Source of the DNA: Alphaproteobacteria bacterium
Lineage (GTDB): Bacteria > Pseudomonadota > Alphaproteobacteria > Caulobacterales > Parvularculaceae
DNA length: 64,000 nucleotides
Assembly (NCBI GenBank): GCA_030433215.1
Contig: JAUIMC010000011.1
Span: 62,001-126,000, forward strand
Reading direction: 5' to 3'
In this document: in pieces, positions 17,788 to 26,012 of the stretch
Layout of the letters: the number at the start of each line of letters is the position of its first letter
Position numbering within the stretch: the first letter of the stretch is position 1
Position numbers and translations under genes: made by a program
The notes under the pieces: generated by a model
Seen by the model: the letters and a program-made list of their open reading frames with translations, nothing else
Databases searched by the model: none
What the model was told of the DNA's origin: nothing

Positions 17788-18614
17788 CCGGCAAAGCGCC
17801 GTCCTCTCTGCTCGCCGCATCCGTCTGCGTCCTCGAAGCCGCGGCCCCATCGGAAAAGACCGCCGCAGCGGAGCGGGCCGACCGCCTGCGCGAAGCCGGT
17901 GCGCCGCTGGGCGAGACCGCCTCGCCCCCTGACCGCCCCGCAAGGCCCGCAAAACCGGCGCTTGTCCCGCCCGGCGAGGTTCCCCGCCGGAAACTGGGAT
18001 CGCCGGAAGGCCGGGCCGCCCTTCTCCACGCGGTCGCCCATATCGAGTTCAACGCCATCGACCTCGCCTTCGACATGGCGGCCCGTTTCGCCCCCGCAAT
18101 GGCCGCCGAAGGGCTCGATGCGGCCGAATTCGCGGGCGACTGGGTCCGGATCGGCGGCGAGGAAGCCCGCCATTTCGCGATGATCGCCGGACGGCTTGAG
18201 GCGTTGGGCGGCGTTTATGGCGATCTCCCGGCCCATGACGGCCTCTGGGAAGCGGCCGAGGAAACCGCCGGCGACGTGCTCGCGCGCCTAGTAATCGCGC
18301 CGCTCATTTTGGAAGCGAGAGGACTTGACGTCACCCCGGATATGATGGATCGACTGCGCGCCGCCGGCGATGAGGACAGCGCCGCCGTTCTCGAGGTGAT
18401 CTACCGGGAGGAAGTGGGCCATGTGGCCTGCGGCAAGCGCTGGTTCGACGCGGTTTGCGCCGCCCGCGGCCTGGAGCCGCTTGGCGCATTTCATGCTTTG
18501 CGTGAAAAGATCTTTGCAGGGCGCCTGAAACCGCCCTTCAATCACGACGCGCGGGCCCGGGCCGGCCTGCCCCGGGCGTTTTATGAACCACTTGGCAAGG
18601 AAAACCGCGTTTAA
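17784..18614 (+). CDS. DUF455 ferritin-like protein
   Basis: A 276-residue protein with a proline-rich N-terminal region and a ferritin-like four-helix part from about residue 85. Helices carry di-iron-type Glu and His motifs: HIEFNAID, EEARHF, LEARGLD and EEVGHV. DUF455 proteins resemble the tRNA hydroxylase MiaE and are thought to be di-iron enzymes, though substrates are unknown. The start is TTG 17784 in a TTGA overlap with the bcp stop; no better start is evident, so translation is probably coupled. Confidence 0.85.
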   Translation: MTGKAPSSLLAASVCVLEAAAPSEKTAAAERADRLREAGAPLGETASPPDRPARPAKPALVPPGEVPRRKLGSPEGRAALLHAVAHIEFNAIDLAFDMAARFAPAMAAEGLDAAEFAGDWVRIGGEEARHFAMIAGRLEALGGVYGDLPAHDGLWEAAEETAGDVLARLVIAPLILEARGLDVTPDMMDRLRAAGDEDSAAVLEVIYREEVGHVACGKRWFDAVCAARGLEPLGAFHALREKIFAGRLKPPFNHDARARAGLPRAFYEPLGKENRV

Positions 18615-18763
18615 TCGCATTAAGGTAAAGGGCCCCGGGCGGATATAGTGGAAAATAGCGTTACACCATCACATAACGGTTGCGTCACGCTGAGTTTTGC
18701 GCTGCTATGCGGCCAGGGTGGACAAGGTAGCGTGTGTAGACGCGTGCAAAGGGCGTACGACCA

Positions 18764-20074
18764 ATGAGCCGTCGTTCCGGCAAAATGAGGCGCGTACTCA
18801 GCCGTTTCTTTAAGGAACGGCAGATTTATCACCGAAGCGACGGCGTCGTTCACTTTATTTCGATGTCGTCCAAGACCCAGATCGCGCTCGCCGTGATTAT
18901 CGGCGCGGCTCTGCTCTGGGTGGCCTATGCGTCGGTGAACGTGGTCTTCAAAGAGCAGATCATCGTCGCCAAGGACCGGGACAGCCGGATCATGGAGACG
19001 ACCTATTCCAAGCGCCTGCACGATGCGCAGCGCGCCTATGACGACGTCAGCGAACTCAACCAGATCCTCAAACAGAATTTCGACGAAACGCTGACCGACA
19101 TTTCAGCGCGCCACCAGCTTCTTCAGAACATGGTCGAACGCAAGGCGTCGATCGACCAGGGTCTCGACGCCCTCGCCAAGGGCCTGTCGGAAGCCGGCGG
19201 CCCGAACGGCCAGCGCCCGAGCAACGGCAACCGCGTGATGATCGACGTCACGCCCGGCGAACCGACGCCGCGCCAGTCGCGCATGTCCGCGGCCCGTAAG
19301 CTCGGCGCCGACCAGGTTCAGGACCGCGCCGCGCAGCAGACCGGCCCCGCCTCCCAGGCCATCAATGAAATGAACAAGGCGGCCGCCGATCTCTACACGG
19401 AGCAGATGATGCTCATCGCCAAGCTCGAGGAAAAAGCCAATCTCGAGCGCGAGGAACTGACCCTGCTTCTCGCCAGCGCCGGCGTGCCCATGGAATCGCT
19501 GGTGACGCCCGCCAAGATCTCGAACACCATGCTCGCGCAGGGCGGCCCGTTCATCGACCTCGCCGGCGGCGGCGAAGCAGCCTCGCATTTCTATCAGCAC
19601 GCCAACCGCGCGGCGGTCGCTGTCGACGAACTGGCGGCGCTGAACAAGGCGCTGCAAAATGTGCCGCTTTCCTCGCCGCTGACCGTGACGCGCCGCTTCA
19701 CCAGCGGCTTCGGCATTCGCCGCGACCCGATCAACGGCAAATATTCCCGCCATAACGGCATCGACTTCGCCGCGCCCTGGGCCTCGCCGGTCACCGCGAC
19801 GGCGGACGGCGTGGTGCGCTTCGCAGGCACCCGCAGCGGGTTCGGCCGCGTGGTTGAAATCAACCATGGCAACGGATTCATAACACGTTACGCGCATATG
19901 AGCAGGATCAGCGTGAAACGGGGCCAGACTGTATCGCTTCACGACAAGGTTGGGGAACTTGGGTCTAGCGGCCGCTCAACCGGACCGCACGTTCATTACG
20001 AAGTGCTGTACAAGGGCAAGCCGCTTAATCCTCGTCGTTTCATCGAGGCAGGTAGATATGTTTTCGAAAGCTAA
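18764..20074 (+). CDS. M23 peptidase with DUF5930-type N-terminus
   Basis: A 436-residue inner-membrane-anchored LytM endopeptidase. Residues 1-37 are basic and cytoplasmic, 38-60 form one membrane helix, about 65-140 form a coiled coil, and the C-terminal M23 domain (about 315-430) has the zinc ligands of HNGID and HVHYE intact, so it should be catalytically active on peptidoglycan cross-links. The next gene, a bactofilin, overlaps its end by 17 bases. From memory, a bactofilin and an M23 peptidase (BacA-LmdC) work together in shaping the bud neck in Hyphomonas, so this pair is a likely local cell-wall remodelling module. Confidence 0.9.
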   Translation: MSRRSGKMRRVLSRFFKERQIYHRSDGVVHFISMSSKTQIALAVIIGAALLWVAYASVNVVFKEQIIVAKDRDSRIMETTYSKRLHDAQRAYDDVSELNQILKQNFDETLTDISARHQLLQNMVERKASIDQGLDALAKGLSEAGGPNGQRPSNGNRVMIDVTPGEPTPRQSRMSAARKLGADQVQDRAAQQTGPASQAINEMNKAAADLYTEQMMLIAKLEEKANLEREELTLLLASAGVPMESLVTPAKISNTMLAQGGPFIDLAGGGEAASHFYQHANRAAVAVDELAALNKALQNVPLSSPLTVTRRFTSGFGIRRDPINGKYSRHNGIDFAAPWASPVTATADGVVRFAGTRSGFGRVVEINHGNGFITRYAHMSRISVKRGQTVSLHDKVGELGSSGRSTGPHVHYEVLYKGKPLNPRRFIEAGRYVFES

Positions 20075-20675
20075 GCCGGGCAAGCAGTCCGAGACGAAGT
20101 CGACGAACAGCGCGCCGCTGGAGCCGCCTGTTCAGCAGCAAGCAAGCGTGCAAGCCGCACCCAGAAAAGGATCAGGCGTCATGAAAACCGCCGGCGTGCC
20201 GTCCATCATCTCTTCCGACGTTGTCATGCACGGCAACATCAATTCGGCCGGCGAGATCCAGTTCGACGGATCGCTGGAAGGCGACATCAAAGCAGGCTCG
20301 CTGATCATCGGCGAGAAAGCCTCGGTCAAGGGCGAGATCATCTGCGAAACGGTGACCGTGCGCGGCCGCGTCGAAGGCGGCATTCGCGCCAAATCGGTGT
20401 CGCTCGCCTCGACCTCTCACATTCAGGGCGACATCCTTCATAGCTCGCTGTCCGTGGAAACAGGCGCGCATTTCGAAGGCAATTGCCGTCATTCCGACGA
20501 TCCGCTCTCGGAAACCTCTGCAAAGGATTTCCGCCGTTCGCGTCCTTCGGCCCCGGCGCCCGCCCCGGCCCCGCGCCCGGTTTCGGCCTCGAGCGACGAC
20601 AACGACTCAAGCGAACATGCGCCGGCGAACGAAACGCCGTCCTTCCTCAGCGTCGGACGCTCGCCGCTGCGCTAA
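20058..20675 (+). CDS. bacA: bactofilin
   Basis: A 205-residue cytoskeletal protein. The core (about 55-155) is the bactofilin beta-helix, with regular repeats such as INSAGEIQFDGSLEGDI and CETVTVRGRVEGGI. It is flanked by a disordered polar N-terminus and a Pro/Ala/Ser-rich C-terminus, the standard layout. I chose the ATG at 20058 (MFSKAKPGK), which matches bactofilin N-termini and lies inside the 3' end of the M23 gene; a longer upstream frame would run through that gene. Bactofilins polymerise without nucleotide at the membrane and recruit wall enzymes. Confidence 0.95.
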   Translation: MFSKAKPGKQSETKSTNSAPLEPPVQQQASVQAAPRKGSGVMKTAGVPSIISSDVVMHGNINSAGEIQFDGSLEGDIKAGSLIIGEKASVKGEIICETVTVRGRVEGGIRAKSVSLASTSHIQGDILHSSLSVETGAHFEGNCRHSDDPLSETSAKDFRRSRPSAPAPAPAPRPVSASSDDNDSSEHAPANETPSFLSVGRSPLR

Positions 20676-20696
20676 GCGAAAAGACATTCAGACATG

Positions 20697-20727
20697 AAAA
20701 AAAGGCCGCCCTCGAGGCGGCCTTTTT
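20697..20727. terminator. bidirectional intrinsic terminator
   Basis: Seven A residues, GGCCGCC, a CTCGA loop, GGCGGCC and five T residues form a strong rho-independent terminator between the convergent bactofilin and membrane-protein genes. The A run makes it work on the reverse strand too. Confidence 0.92.
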
Positions 20728-20747
20728 GTTTGATCTGTTCGGGGCGT

Positions 20748-21227
20748 TCAGCGCCCGCGCATGCCGGAGAGACCGGAGATGACCGTCAACAGCGCAAGGC
20801 CCGCCGTCAGATAGGCGCCCCACTGCACCGCGCCGAGGCCCGGTTCGGAGCCGATCATCGTGGTCATGAACAGCCCCAGCGAGCCGAGCATGGCGACGCC
20901 GGACCCGACCGTCACGATGCTGGTCATGCGGCCGAGAAAAGGCAGGAGGCCGGGCACGCCCAGCACCGCCGCGACGGCGGCGAGCAGCGCCGACCAGGAC
21001 AGGATGTCGCCGACAAGGGTCGAGTCATTCAGCTCGCCCGTCGATTCGCAGTCCTCGCCGATGGGCGCTTTCATCTCCCTCACACAGTCCACCGTATTGC
21101 CGATGAAATGTTCGCCGGTGACGATGGCGACGGTCTTGCCGCTCAATTCGCCCCTGCTTTCCTCGGAAAACATCGGTCCAAAGAAAAGCGCCGCAATCAT
21201 CGCCAGCGGCAGTAAAATTCGGATCAT
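20748..21227 (-). CDS. membrane protein of unknown function
   Basis: A 159-residue protein with an N-terminal hydrophobic segment, a periplasmic-type polar region (about 20-75) containing two cysteines that could form a disulphide (TVDCVREM and GEDCEST), and three membrane helices in the second half. The ATG at 21227 has a good AAGGGG site; an earlier in-frame start is less likely. It lies downstream of the FliO-like gene on the same strand, but I see no flagellar similarity in it. No family recognised. Confidence 0.65.
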   Translation of the reverse strand: MIRILLPLAMIAALFFGPMFSEESRGELSGKTVAIVTGEHFIGNTVDCVREMKAPIGEDCESTGELNDSTLVGDILSWSALLAAVAAVLGVPGLLPFLGRMTSIVTVGSGVAMLGSLGLFMTTMIGSEPGLGAVQWGAYLTAGLALLTVISGLSGMRGR

Positions 21228-21342
21228 CTCGCACCCCTTGCCCTTAACCACGAAGGCGGAGCTTACCGCTTTCCCGGAAGCAAGCCAAGAAGCGCCGTCT
21301 GCAGACCGTTGCTGCGGCGCACGCGCGGGTCAGGAAGGAAAA

Positions 21343-21738
21343 TCAGGCGGCGTCTTTGTTTCGCTGCGCCGGATTTCCTTGCGCCAGTCCCGCCTGACGG
21401 AACTTTTCCGCAAAGGACCCGAGCCCGGCGAACGGATTGACCGGCTCTTCGGCGGCGGCAGGCGCTTCGCGCGACGGCGCTTCCAGTCCGCCGGCGACCA
21501 GCGTTTCCCCGGCGGGACCGAGAATGACGAGATATTCCGCATCGTCGCAGCGCACCAGCGCAAGACGCCGGCGCGCATCGAGCGGCAGCGTTTCGGAGAT
21601 CGCCAGCCGGCGTTTCTTGCCTGATGCGCCCGGCAGCGAGCCGAGTCCCGCCTTGCGCGCAGCGTAAGCGCACGCGCCGATCATGCCGAGAACGGCGATG
21701 AAGCCGAAAAGGATCCGGAAGATTTCTGACGCCGCCAT
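21343..21738 (-). CDS. fliO: FliO-like flagellar export protein
   Basis: A 131-residue protein with one N-terminal membrane helix (about 8-27), then the FliO core with RRLAISETLPLDARRRLALVR and EYLVILGPAGETLVAGG, and a disordered Ala/Pro C-terminus. FliO helps assemble the FliP-FliQ-FliR export gate. No other flagellar gene is in the window, so this is an isolated fliO, as occurs in Caulobacter relatives. A full CtrA-type site lies 53-67 bases before its start, fitting cell-cycle control of flagellum genes. Confidence 0.8.
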   Translation of the reverse strand: MAASEIFRILFGFIAVLGMIGACAYAARKAGLGSLPGASGKKRRLAISETLPLDARRRLALVRCDDAEYLVILGPAGETLVAGGLEAPSREAPAAAEEPVNPFAGLGSFAEKFRQAGLAQGNPAQRNKDAA

Positions 21739-21790
21739 GATGCCCGCCCCTCGCGGTTTTCTTTCGGCGCCTAAAATACCGGCCTTTTGC

Positions 21791-21805
21791 TTAATGAGCT
21801 GTTAA
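21791..21805. promoter_or_regulatory. CtrA-type binding site
   Basis: TTAA, seven bases, TTAA: an exact match to the alphaproteobacterial CtrA core. It lies 53-67 bases upstream of the FliO-like gene and overlaps the stop codon of the glycosyltransferase fusion gene behind it. Confidence 0.6.
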
Positions 21806-23973
21806 GCACGTTTGTCGGGATCGCCGTAAAACGCCCGAAGGTCAGGCAAGGAAAGGATTTCGCCGCCCAGCGCCTCCCGGAACCAGGATAGGTAGGCTGC
21901 GCTTGTCGTAAAGATTTTATCCGCACCCGGCCCATCCGGCGCATAAGGCCCCGCGCCCGGCGTCAGGGACGTCGAATGCAGCGTAAAGGTCAGCACCGGC
22001 GCGCCGCCCGCAATGACGGAACGAGTCAGCGCCTGCAAATCCTCCAGCGCCGCGCCTTCGGGCGACAGGCGCATGGGGATTTTGAAGCGCGAGAGCGGAT
22101 CTTTTTTGTAGGGCGCAAAGCCCGGTTCCTGTTTTTCCTGCGAGAGAAAAACCCGCGTGCCGCGCAGCGCCTTCGCGCCGGTGACGGGCGTCACGTAAAG
22201 ACGGCCCCCGCCGCTTTGCGCCAGAAACGGCTTGTTGGAAACAGCCGAAAAATCCGGCCCGCCGCGCGAAGAAAAATCGAACGCGGCGCTGGGGCTGAAA
22301 TCATGAGACAGCCCCGCTTCGGCAAGCAGCGCGTAATCGGCGCGCCCGATGCCGTACCGCCCGGCGCGATGGGCGAGCGCTTTCTCCCCGAACACCTCCT
22401 CGAACAGCGCCGCAAGAGTTTTCAGTTTTTCGCCATAGGCCGCGCGCGGCAGGTTTTTCTGAAAGGAAAAATATTCGCCGGTGAAATTTTCCGGCGGCGT
22501 CGTCCATTGATGAAGATGCAGGCCGAAATCCGCCTCGCTCGCGCGCGCCATGCTCTGGAAACAGGAGACCGCGCTCGCATCTTTCAGCATCGGCCAGGTG
22601 AGAAAGTAAAGCGGCGCGGCGCCTTCTTCACGGCAAAGCGTCTGGAACCGCTCGACACCGTCCAGGGCGCCGACGCGGTAGTCTTGCGCATCAAAGCGGC
22701 GCCAGTCGAATTCTTCTTCCGTATCCACGGTCACGATCAGGCGCGGTCGCTTGTCGTTTTCATCTAAAGAGAGCGGCGCAGTTTCCAGCGCCGAAGCCGC
22801 GCGCGCCTTGTCTTCAAGCTCGCGGAAGATCGCCTGCATGCCGTCGGCGGTTTCTTCCCAGGAATGTTTTTCGGCGTATGCGCGCGCCGCCTTGCGCCCC
22901 GAGGGTGAGGCGAGAAGATCTTTCACCGCATCGGCGACAGCCGCGGGCGTTCTTTCTTTCGCAAGCCGGCCCGCTTCGGGCGCGGCGATCACCTCGCTCG
23001 TCCCCCAGACATTGCTCGCGACACAAGGCGTGCCGCAGGCCATGGCTTCGAGCAGGACATTCGGCCATCCCTCGCGCGAGGAGGCGAGCACAAGAATGTC
23101 GGCGGCGGCGTAAACGCCCCGCAAGTCGTCATGGTTCGCCTGGCCCAGAAACCGCACGCGGGTCTCGACGCCCGCCAGCCTCGCCCGCGCCGCCAGCATC
23201 TTGCGCTCCGGCCCCTCCCCGACGATCAAGAGCGTCGCAGACGGCAGGTCTTTCAGCGCGTCGATGACGACGCCATGGCCTTTGCGTTCGATGAGCTGAC
23301 CGACGCTCGCGAGCACCAGTCCGTCGAGCCCGAGGACGCGCCGCTCCGCCTCCCGGTCGGCGGGCGAGAATTTTTCAAGGTCGACGCCATTGCGCAGAAC
23401 CGTAATGTTTTCCGAAGGCGCGCCGATGCGCGCAAGCTCCTGCTTCAGGGCGTCCGCGACAGCGATCACCGCATCGGCGCGCCAGACGGCGTTAAGGATT
23501 TTCGCCCGCGGCCCTTCATAGGCGGGCAACAGATTGACGTCAGTGCCGCGCGCCGTCACCGCGAAAGGCTTGCCGAGCTCGCGCGCGACTTCCGCCGCGG
23601 CGGCGCCGTCCGGATAGACATAATGAGCGTCGATGAAATCGAAATCCCATCCTTCGGCGATCAAGCGCTGCGCCTGCCGGCGCAGGCATCGCGTTAACGC
23701 GGCGGGCGCGGCCTGCATGCCGAGTTTCGGCGGAATGAAAAAGCGCGGATGAAAGACCTCGACGCCGTCGCGGATTTCCATGCGCGGCGCGCGGGCATAG
23801 GCGCCGTAGCGCCCGAACAACGGATGGCCGATGGGGAACCAGGGAACCGGCGCGACGACCTTCACCTCCGCATCGTATTTGCGGCGATAGGCGCTGAGGC
23901 GGTTCTCGACAAAGATCCCGTGCGAGGGCGCCGCCGCGTTCGGAAAGAGCGTTGAAAAGACAAGAATGCGCAT
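21802..23973 (-). CDS. GT4 glycosyltransferase fused to a WalW-type deacetylase-like domain
   Basis: A 723-residue two-domain protein. Residues 1-395 are a GT-B family 4 glycosyltransferase: FSTLFPNAAAPSHGIFVENR at the start, GEGPERKML, and the C-terminal donor site SSREGWPNVLLEAMACG. Residues 409-723 are a polysaccharide-deacetylase-like (WalW) domain opening LIVTVDTEEEFDW with HLHQW, AHRAGRYG and a late FTLHSTSL. In many genomes these are two separate neighbouring genes, so the fusion is notable. The ATG at 23973 is chosen because the glycosyltransferase fold starts there. It is divergent from the exopolysaccharide operon and probably modifies its product. Confidence 0.87.
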   Translation of the reverse strand: MRILVFSTLFPNAAAPSHGIFVENRLSAYRRKYDAEVKVVAPVPWFPIGHPLFGRYGAYARAPRMEIRDGVEVFHPRFFIPPKLGMQAAPAALTRCLRRQAQRLIAEGWDFDFIDAHYVYPDGAAAAEVARELGKPFAVTARGTDVNLLPAYEGPRAKILNAVWRADAVIAVADALKQELARIGAPSENITVLRNGVDLEKFSPADREAERRVLGLDGLVLASVGQLIERKGHGVVIDALKDLPSATLLIVGEGPERKMLAARARLAGVETRVRFLGQANHDDLRGVYAAADILVLASSREGWPNVLLEAMACGTPCVASNVWGTSEVIAAPEAGRLAKERTPAAVADAVKDLLASPSGRKAARAYAEKHSWEETADGMQAIFRELEDKARAASALETAPLSLDENDKRPRLIVTVDTEEEFDWRRFDAQDYRVGALDGVERFQTLCREEGAAPLYFLTWPMLKDASAVSCFQSMARASEADFGLHLHQWTTPPENFTGEYFSFQKNLPRAAYGEKLKTLAALFEEVFGEKALAHRAGRYGIGRADYALLAEAGLSHDFSPSAAFDFSSRGGPDFSAVSNKPFLAQSGGGRLYVTPVTGAKALRGTRVFLSQEKQEPGFAPYKKDPLSRFKIPMRLSPEGAALEDLQALTRSVIAGGAPVLTFTLHSTSLTPGAGPYAPDGPGADKIFTTSAAYLSWFREALGGEILSLPDLRAFYGDPDKRA

Positions 23974-24319
23974 GGCGGGCCCTGAGGTCAGCGCATGGCG
24001 CGCTGGCGCCGGCACCCTATCGCGCGAGGCTTTAAAAAGCGCTTTAACCGAAACGACGCCCTGCCTCATCCAGGCCCGCCGATCCCACCTTGGCCCGGCT
24101 TATCCCGAAACGGCACATTTCAGCGAATAAGGCGCGCATTCGCCGCCTTCGCCGCAACCCCAGGCGGCGCCCCGCTTCCCGCCCGCCGTTAATTTTTCGT
24201 TAGGCATGCATTGTGCGGGAAAGCCCCGTGAACGTCGCATTCCGGGACGGTCACGGCCCAATCCAGCGCGAAGGCCGCGCCGCCCGGCGGGATTGAAGGC
24301 AGAGTTTAGGGCGCGGGAG
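23974..24319. other. divergent intergenic region before the EPS operon
   Basis: This 346-base gap separates the fusion glycosyltransferase from the sugar transferase and must hold promoters for both. I see one candidate signal: TTAA-N7-TTAG at 24189-24203, one base from a CtrA site, 117-131 bases upstream of the sugar transferase. The left part could encode in-frame extensions of the fusion protein, but they have no homologous look. Confidence 0.4.
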
Positions 24320-25117
24320 ATGTTTTCTCAGTTCGCAGCAGCATTTGCATTGGCCGCCAGCGGCGCCATCGCCTCTTCAAGGCTGATCTTTTCTCCAAAG
24401 ACCCGGAAACGGCGCGACGGCCAGCTATATCGCGACAGCCAAGGGTTTAAGCCAGCGCCCGCCGGCGCCGTCGATCTCGGCCGGGTCAGCCTGCGGGACT
24501 ATGAAGCCGCCGCCCGGAAAATCGCCGCGCCTTCTTCAAGCCGTCTCAAAAGATGCCTCGATATCATCTTGAGTTTAGGCCTTGTTTTCTCGCTAGCGCC
24601 CTTGCTGCTCATGACGGCGGCCGCGATCAGGCTCGACAGCCGCGGGCCCGTTCTTTACCGCCAGCGCCGGGTCGGCCAGGGCGGCGCCGAATTCGACGTC
24701 TTCAAATTCCGGTCGATGTTCATGGGATCGGAGCCGAACGGCCCGCAATACGCCGCCATCCGGGACCCGCGCATCACCCGCGTCGGACGCTTCATCCGCA
24801 AATTCAGGATCGATGAAATTCCGCAGACGATCAATGTGTTGCGCGGTGAAATGAGCTTTGTGGGTCCGCGTCCGGAACGTCCGGAATTCGTGGCGGAGCT
24901 GGAACGCGAGATCCCCAACTATCATTGCCGCCATCTCGTGAAGCCAGGCATCACCGGCTGGGCTCAGGTTAAATACGAATATGCGGCCTCGGTCGAAGGC
25001 GCGCGCACCAAGCTGCGCTATGATCTTTACTATATCCGCCATTTTTCCCCATTTCTGGACCTTCTGATCGTCCTGATGACCGTTCGCGTGGCGCTTTTCG
25101 GCATTGGCGGGCGCTAG
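24320..25117 (+). CDS. undecaprenyl-phosphate sugar phosphotransferase
   Basis: A 265-residue bacterial sugar transferase that starts polysaccharide synthesis by transferring a sugar phosphate to undecaprenyl phosphate. The catalytic domain begins KRCLDIILSLGLVFSLAP (membrane or re-entrant helix) and contains DVFKFRSM, the DE catalytic pair in RIDEIPQ, and MSFVGPRPERPEF. The large polytopic N-terminal part of WbaP-type enzymes is missing, leaving about 85 variable residues. The ATG at 24320 is the most plausible start. It heads the XrtA-type locus. Confidence 0.92.
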   Translation: MFSQFAAAFALAASGAIASSRLIFSPKTRKRRDGQLYRDSQGFKPAPAGAVDLGRVSLRDYEAAARKIAAPSSSRLKRCLDIILSLGLVFSLAPLLLMTAAAIRLDSRGPVLYRQRRVGQGGAEFDVFKFRSMFMGSEPNGPQYAAIRDPRITRVGRFIRKFRIDEIPQTINVLRGEMSFVGPRPERPEFVAELEREIPNYHCRHLVKPGITGWAQVKYEYAASVEGARTKLRYDLYYIRHFSPFLDLLIVLMTVRVALFGIGGR

Positions 25118-25327
25118 GCGGAACCATCGCCGCCCGACTCCGGTTTTGAGAGGAATCAGCCGACAGGAGCGAAAGCCAATTCCCGCGGGAAATCTTGTTG
25201 TTACGCGGGATTGCGCTTTGCGCAGTGCAGGGGGAGGCATGGCAAAGATTTTGCGTTGCCTTTAGACTGACATGGGATTTTGAGGGGCCGTTGCGCCGGC
25301 CCGACGCTCATTGGACGCCATAGGGAT

Positions 25328-25978
25328 ATGACCATGATTAAGATTAACGACATGATCCGCGCCGCCGCGGCGCTCGCCGCCGCTGCAACGCTCGCCGCCT
25401 GCGACACGATGGGGCTGGGCGGCGAACAGCTTCAGGCTGCGCCGACAAACACCTCCGACGCCGCCAGCACGGCGCCGGACTACCTCATCGGACCGCTCGA
25501 CCGGCTCGAAATTTTCGTCTGGCGCGCGCCGGAGCTTTCCACCAACGTCACCGTGCGCCCGGACGGACGCATTTCGACGCCGCTGGTGGAAGACATGGTG
25601 GCCGCGGGCAAGACGCCTTCCGCCCTCGCCGGCGACCTTGAAGGGGTGTTGCGCGAATATGTGCGCACGCCGGAAGTCACCGTCATCGTCAGCAACTTCT
25701 CGTCGACCTATGACCAGCAGGTTCGGGTCCTCGGCGAAGCGCAGCAGCCGATCGCGCTGCCGTTTCAGGCGGGCATGACCGTGCTCGACGTCATGGTCGC
25801 CGTGGGCGGGCTCACCGAATTCGCCGCCGGCAACCGCGCGGTCCTGATCCGCGGCCAGGGCGAGGATCGCCAGTCTTACCGCCTTCGTCTCAACGATCTC
25901 CTGCGCAAGGGCAATATTTCGGCGAATGTGCCGGTCCTGCCGGGCGACGTGATTTTGATCCCCGAAAGCGCGCTCTAA
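25328..25978 (+). CDS. XrtA-type polysaccharide export lipoprotein (Wza-like)
   Basis: A 216-residue outer-membrane export protein. The N-terminus is a lipoprotein signal with lipobox LAAC near residue 25. The Poly_export domain follows (YLIGPLDRLEIFVWR), then an SLBB part (QQPIALPFQAGMTVLDVMVAVGG). The short length without a long C-terminal helix region is typical of the exosortase-associated subfamily. A 210-base gap upstream may hold an additional promoter. The chain-length gene starts 34 bases downstream. Confidence 0.93.
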   Translation: MTMIKINDMIRAAAALAAAATLAACDTMGLGGEQLQAAPTNTSDAASTAPDYLIGPLDRLEIFVWRAPELSTNVTVRPDGRISTPLVEDMVAAGKTPSALAGDLEGVLREYVRTPEVTVIVSNFSSTYDQQVRVLGEAQQPIALPFQAGMTVLDVMVAVGGLTEFAAGNRAVLIRGQGEDRQSYRLRLNDLLRKGNISANVPVLPGDVILIPESAL

Positions 25979-26012
25979 CGAGCCGCGGTTCGGGTCCCCG
26001 GGGGAAAGCGTA

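Noticed and set aside
25239-25265. Eight-codon open frame MAKILRCL after GGGGAGG, as a leader peptide
   Set aside because: Spacing of the ribosome site is too short, and no attenuator-like hairpins follow it before the export lipoprotein gene.
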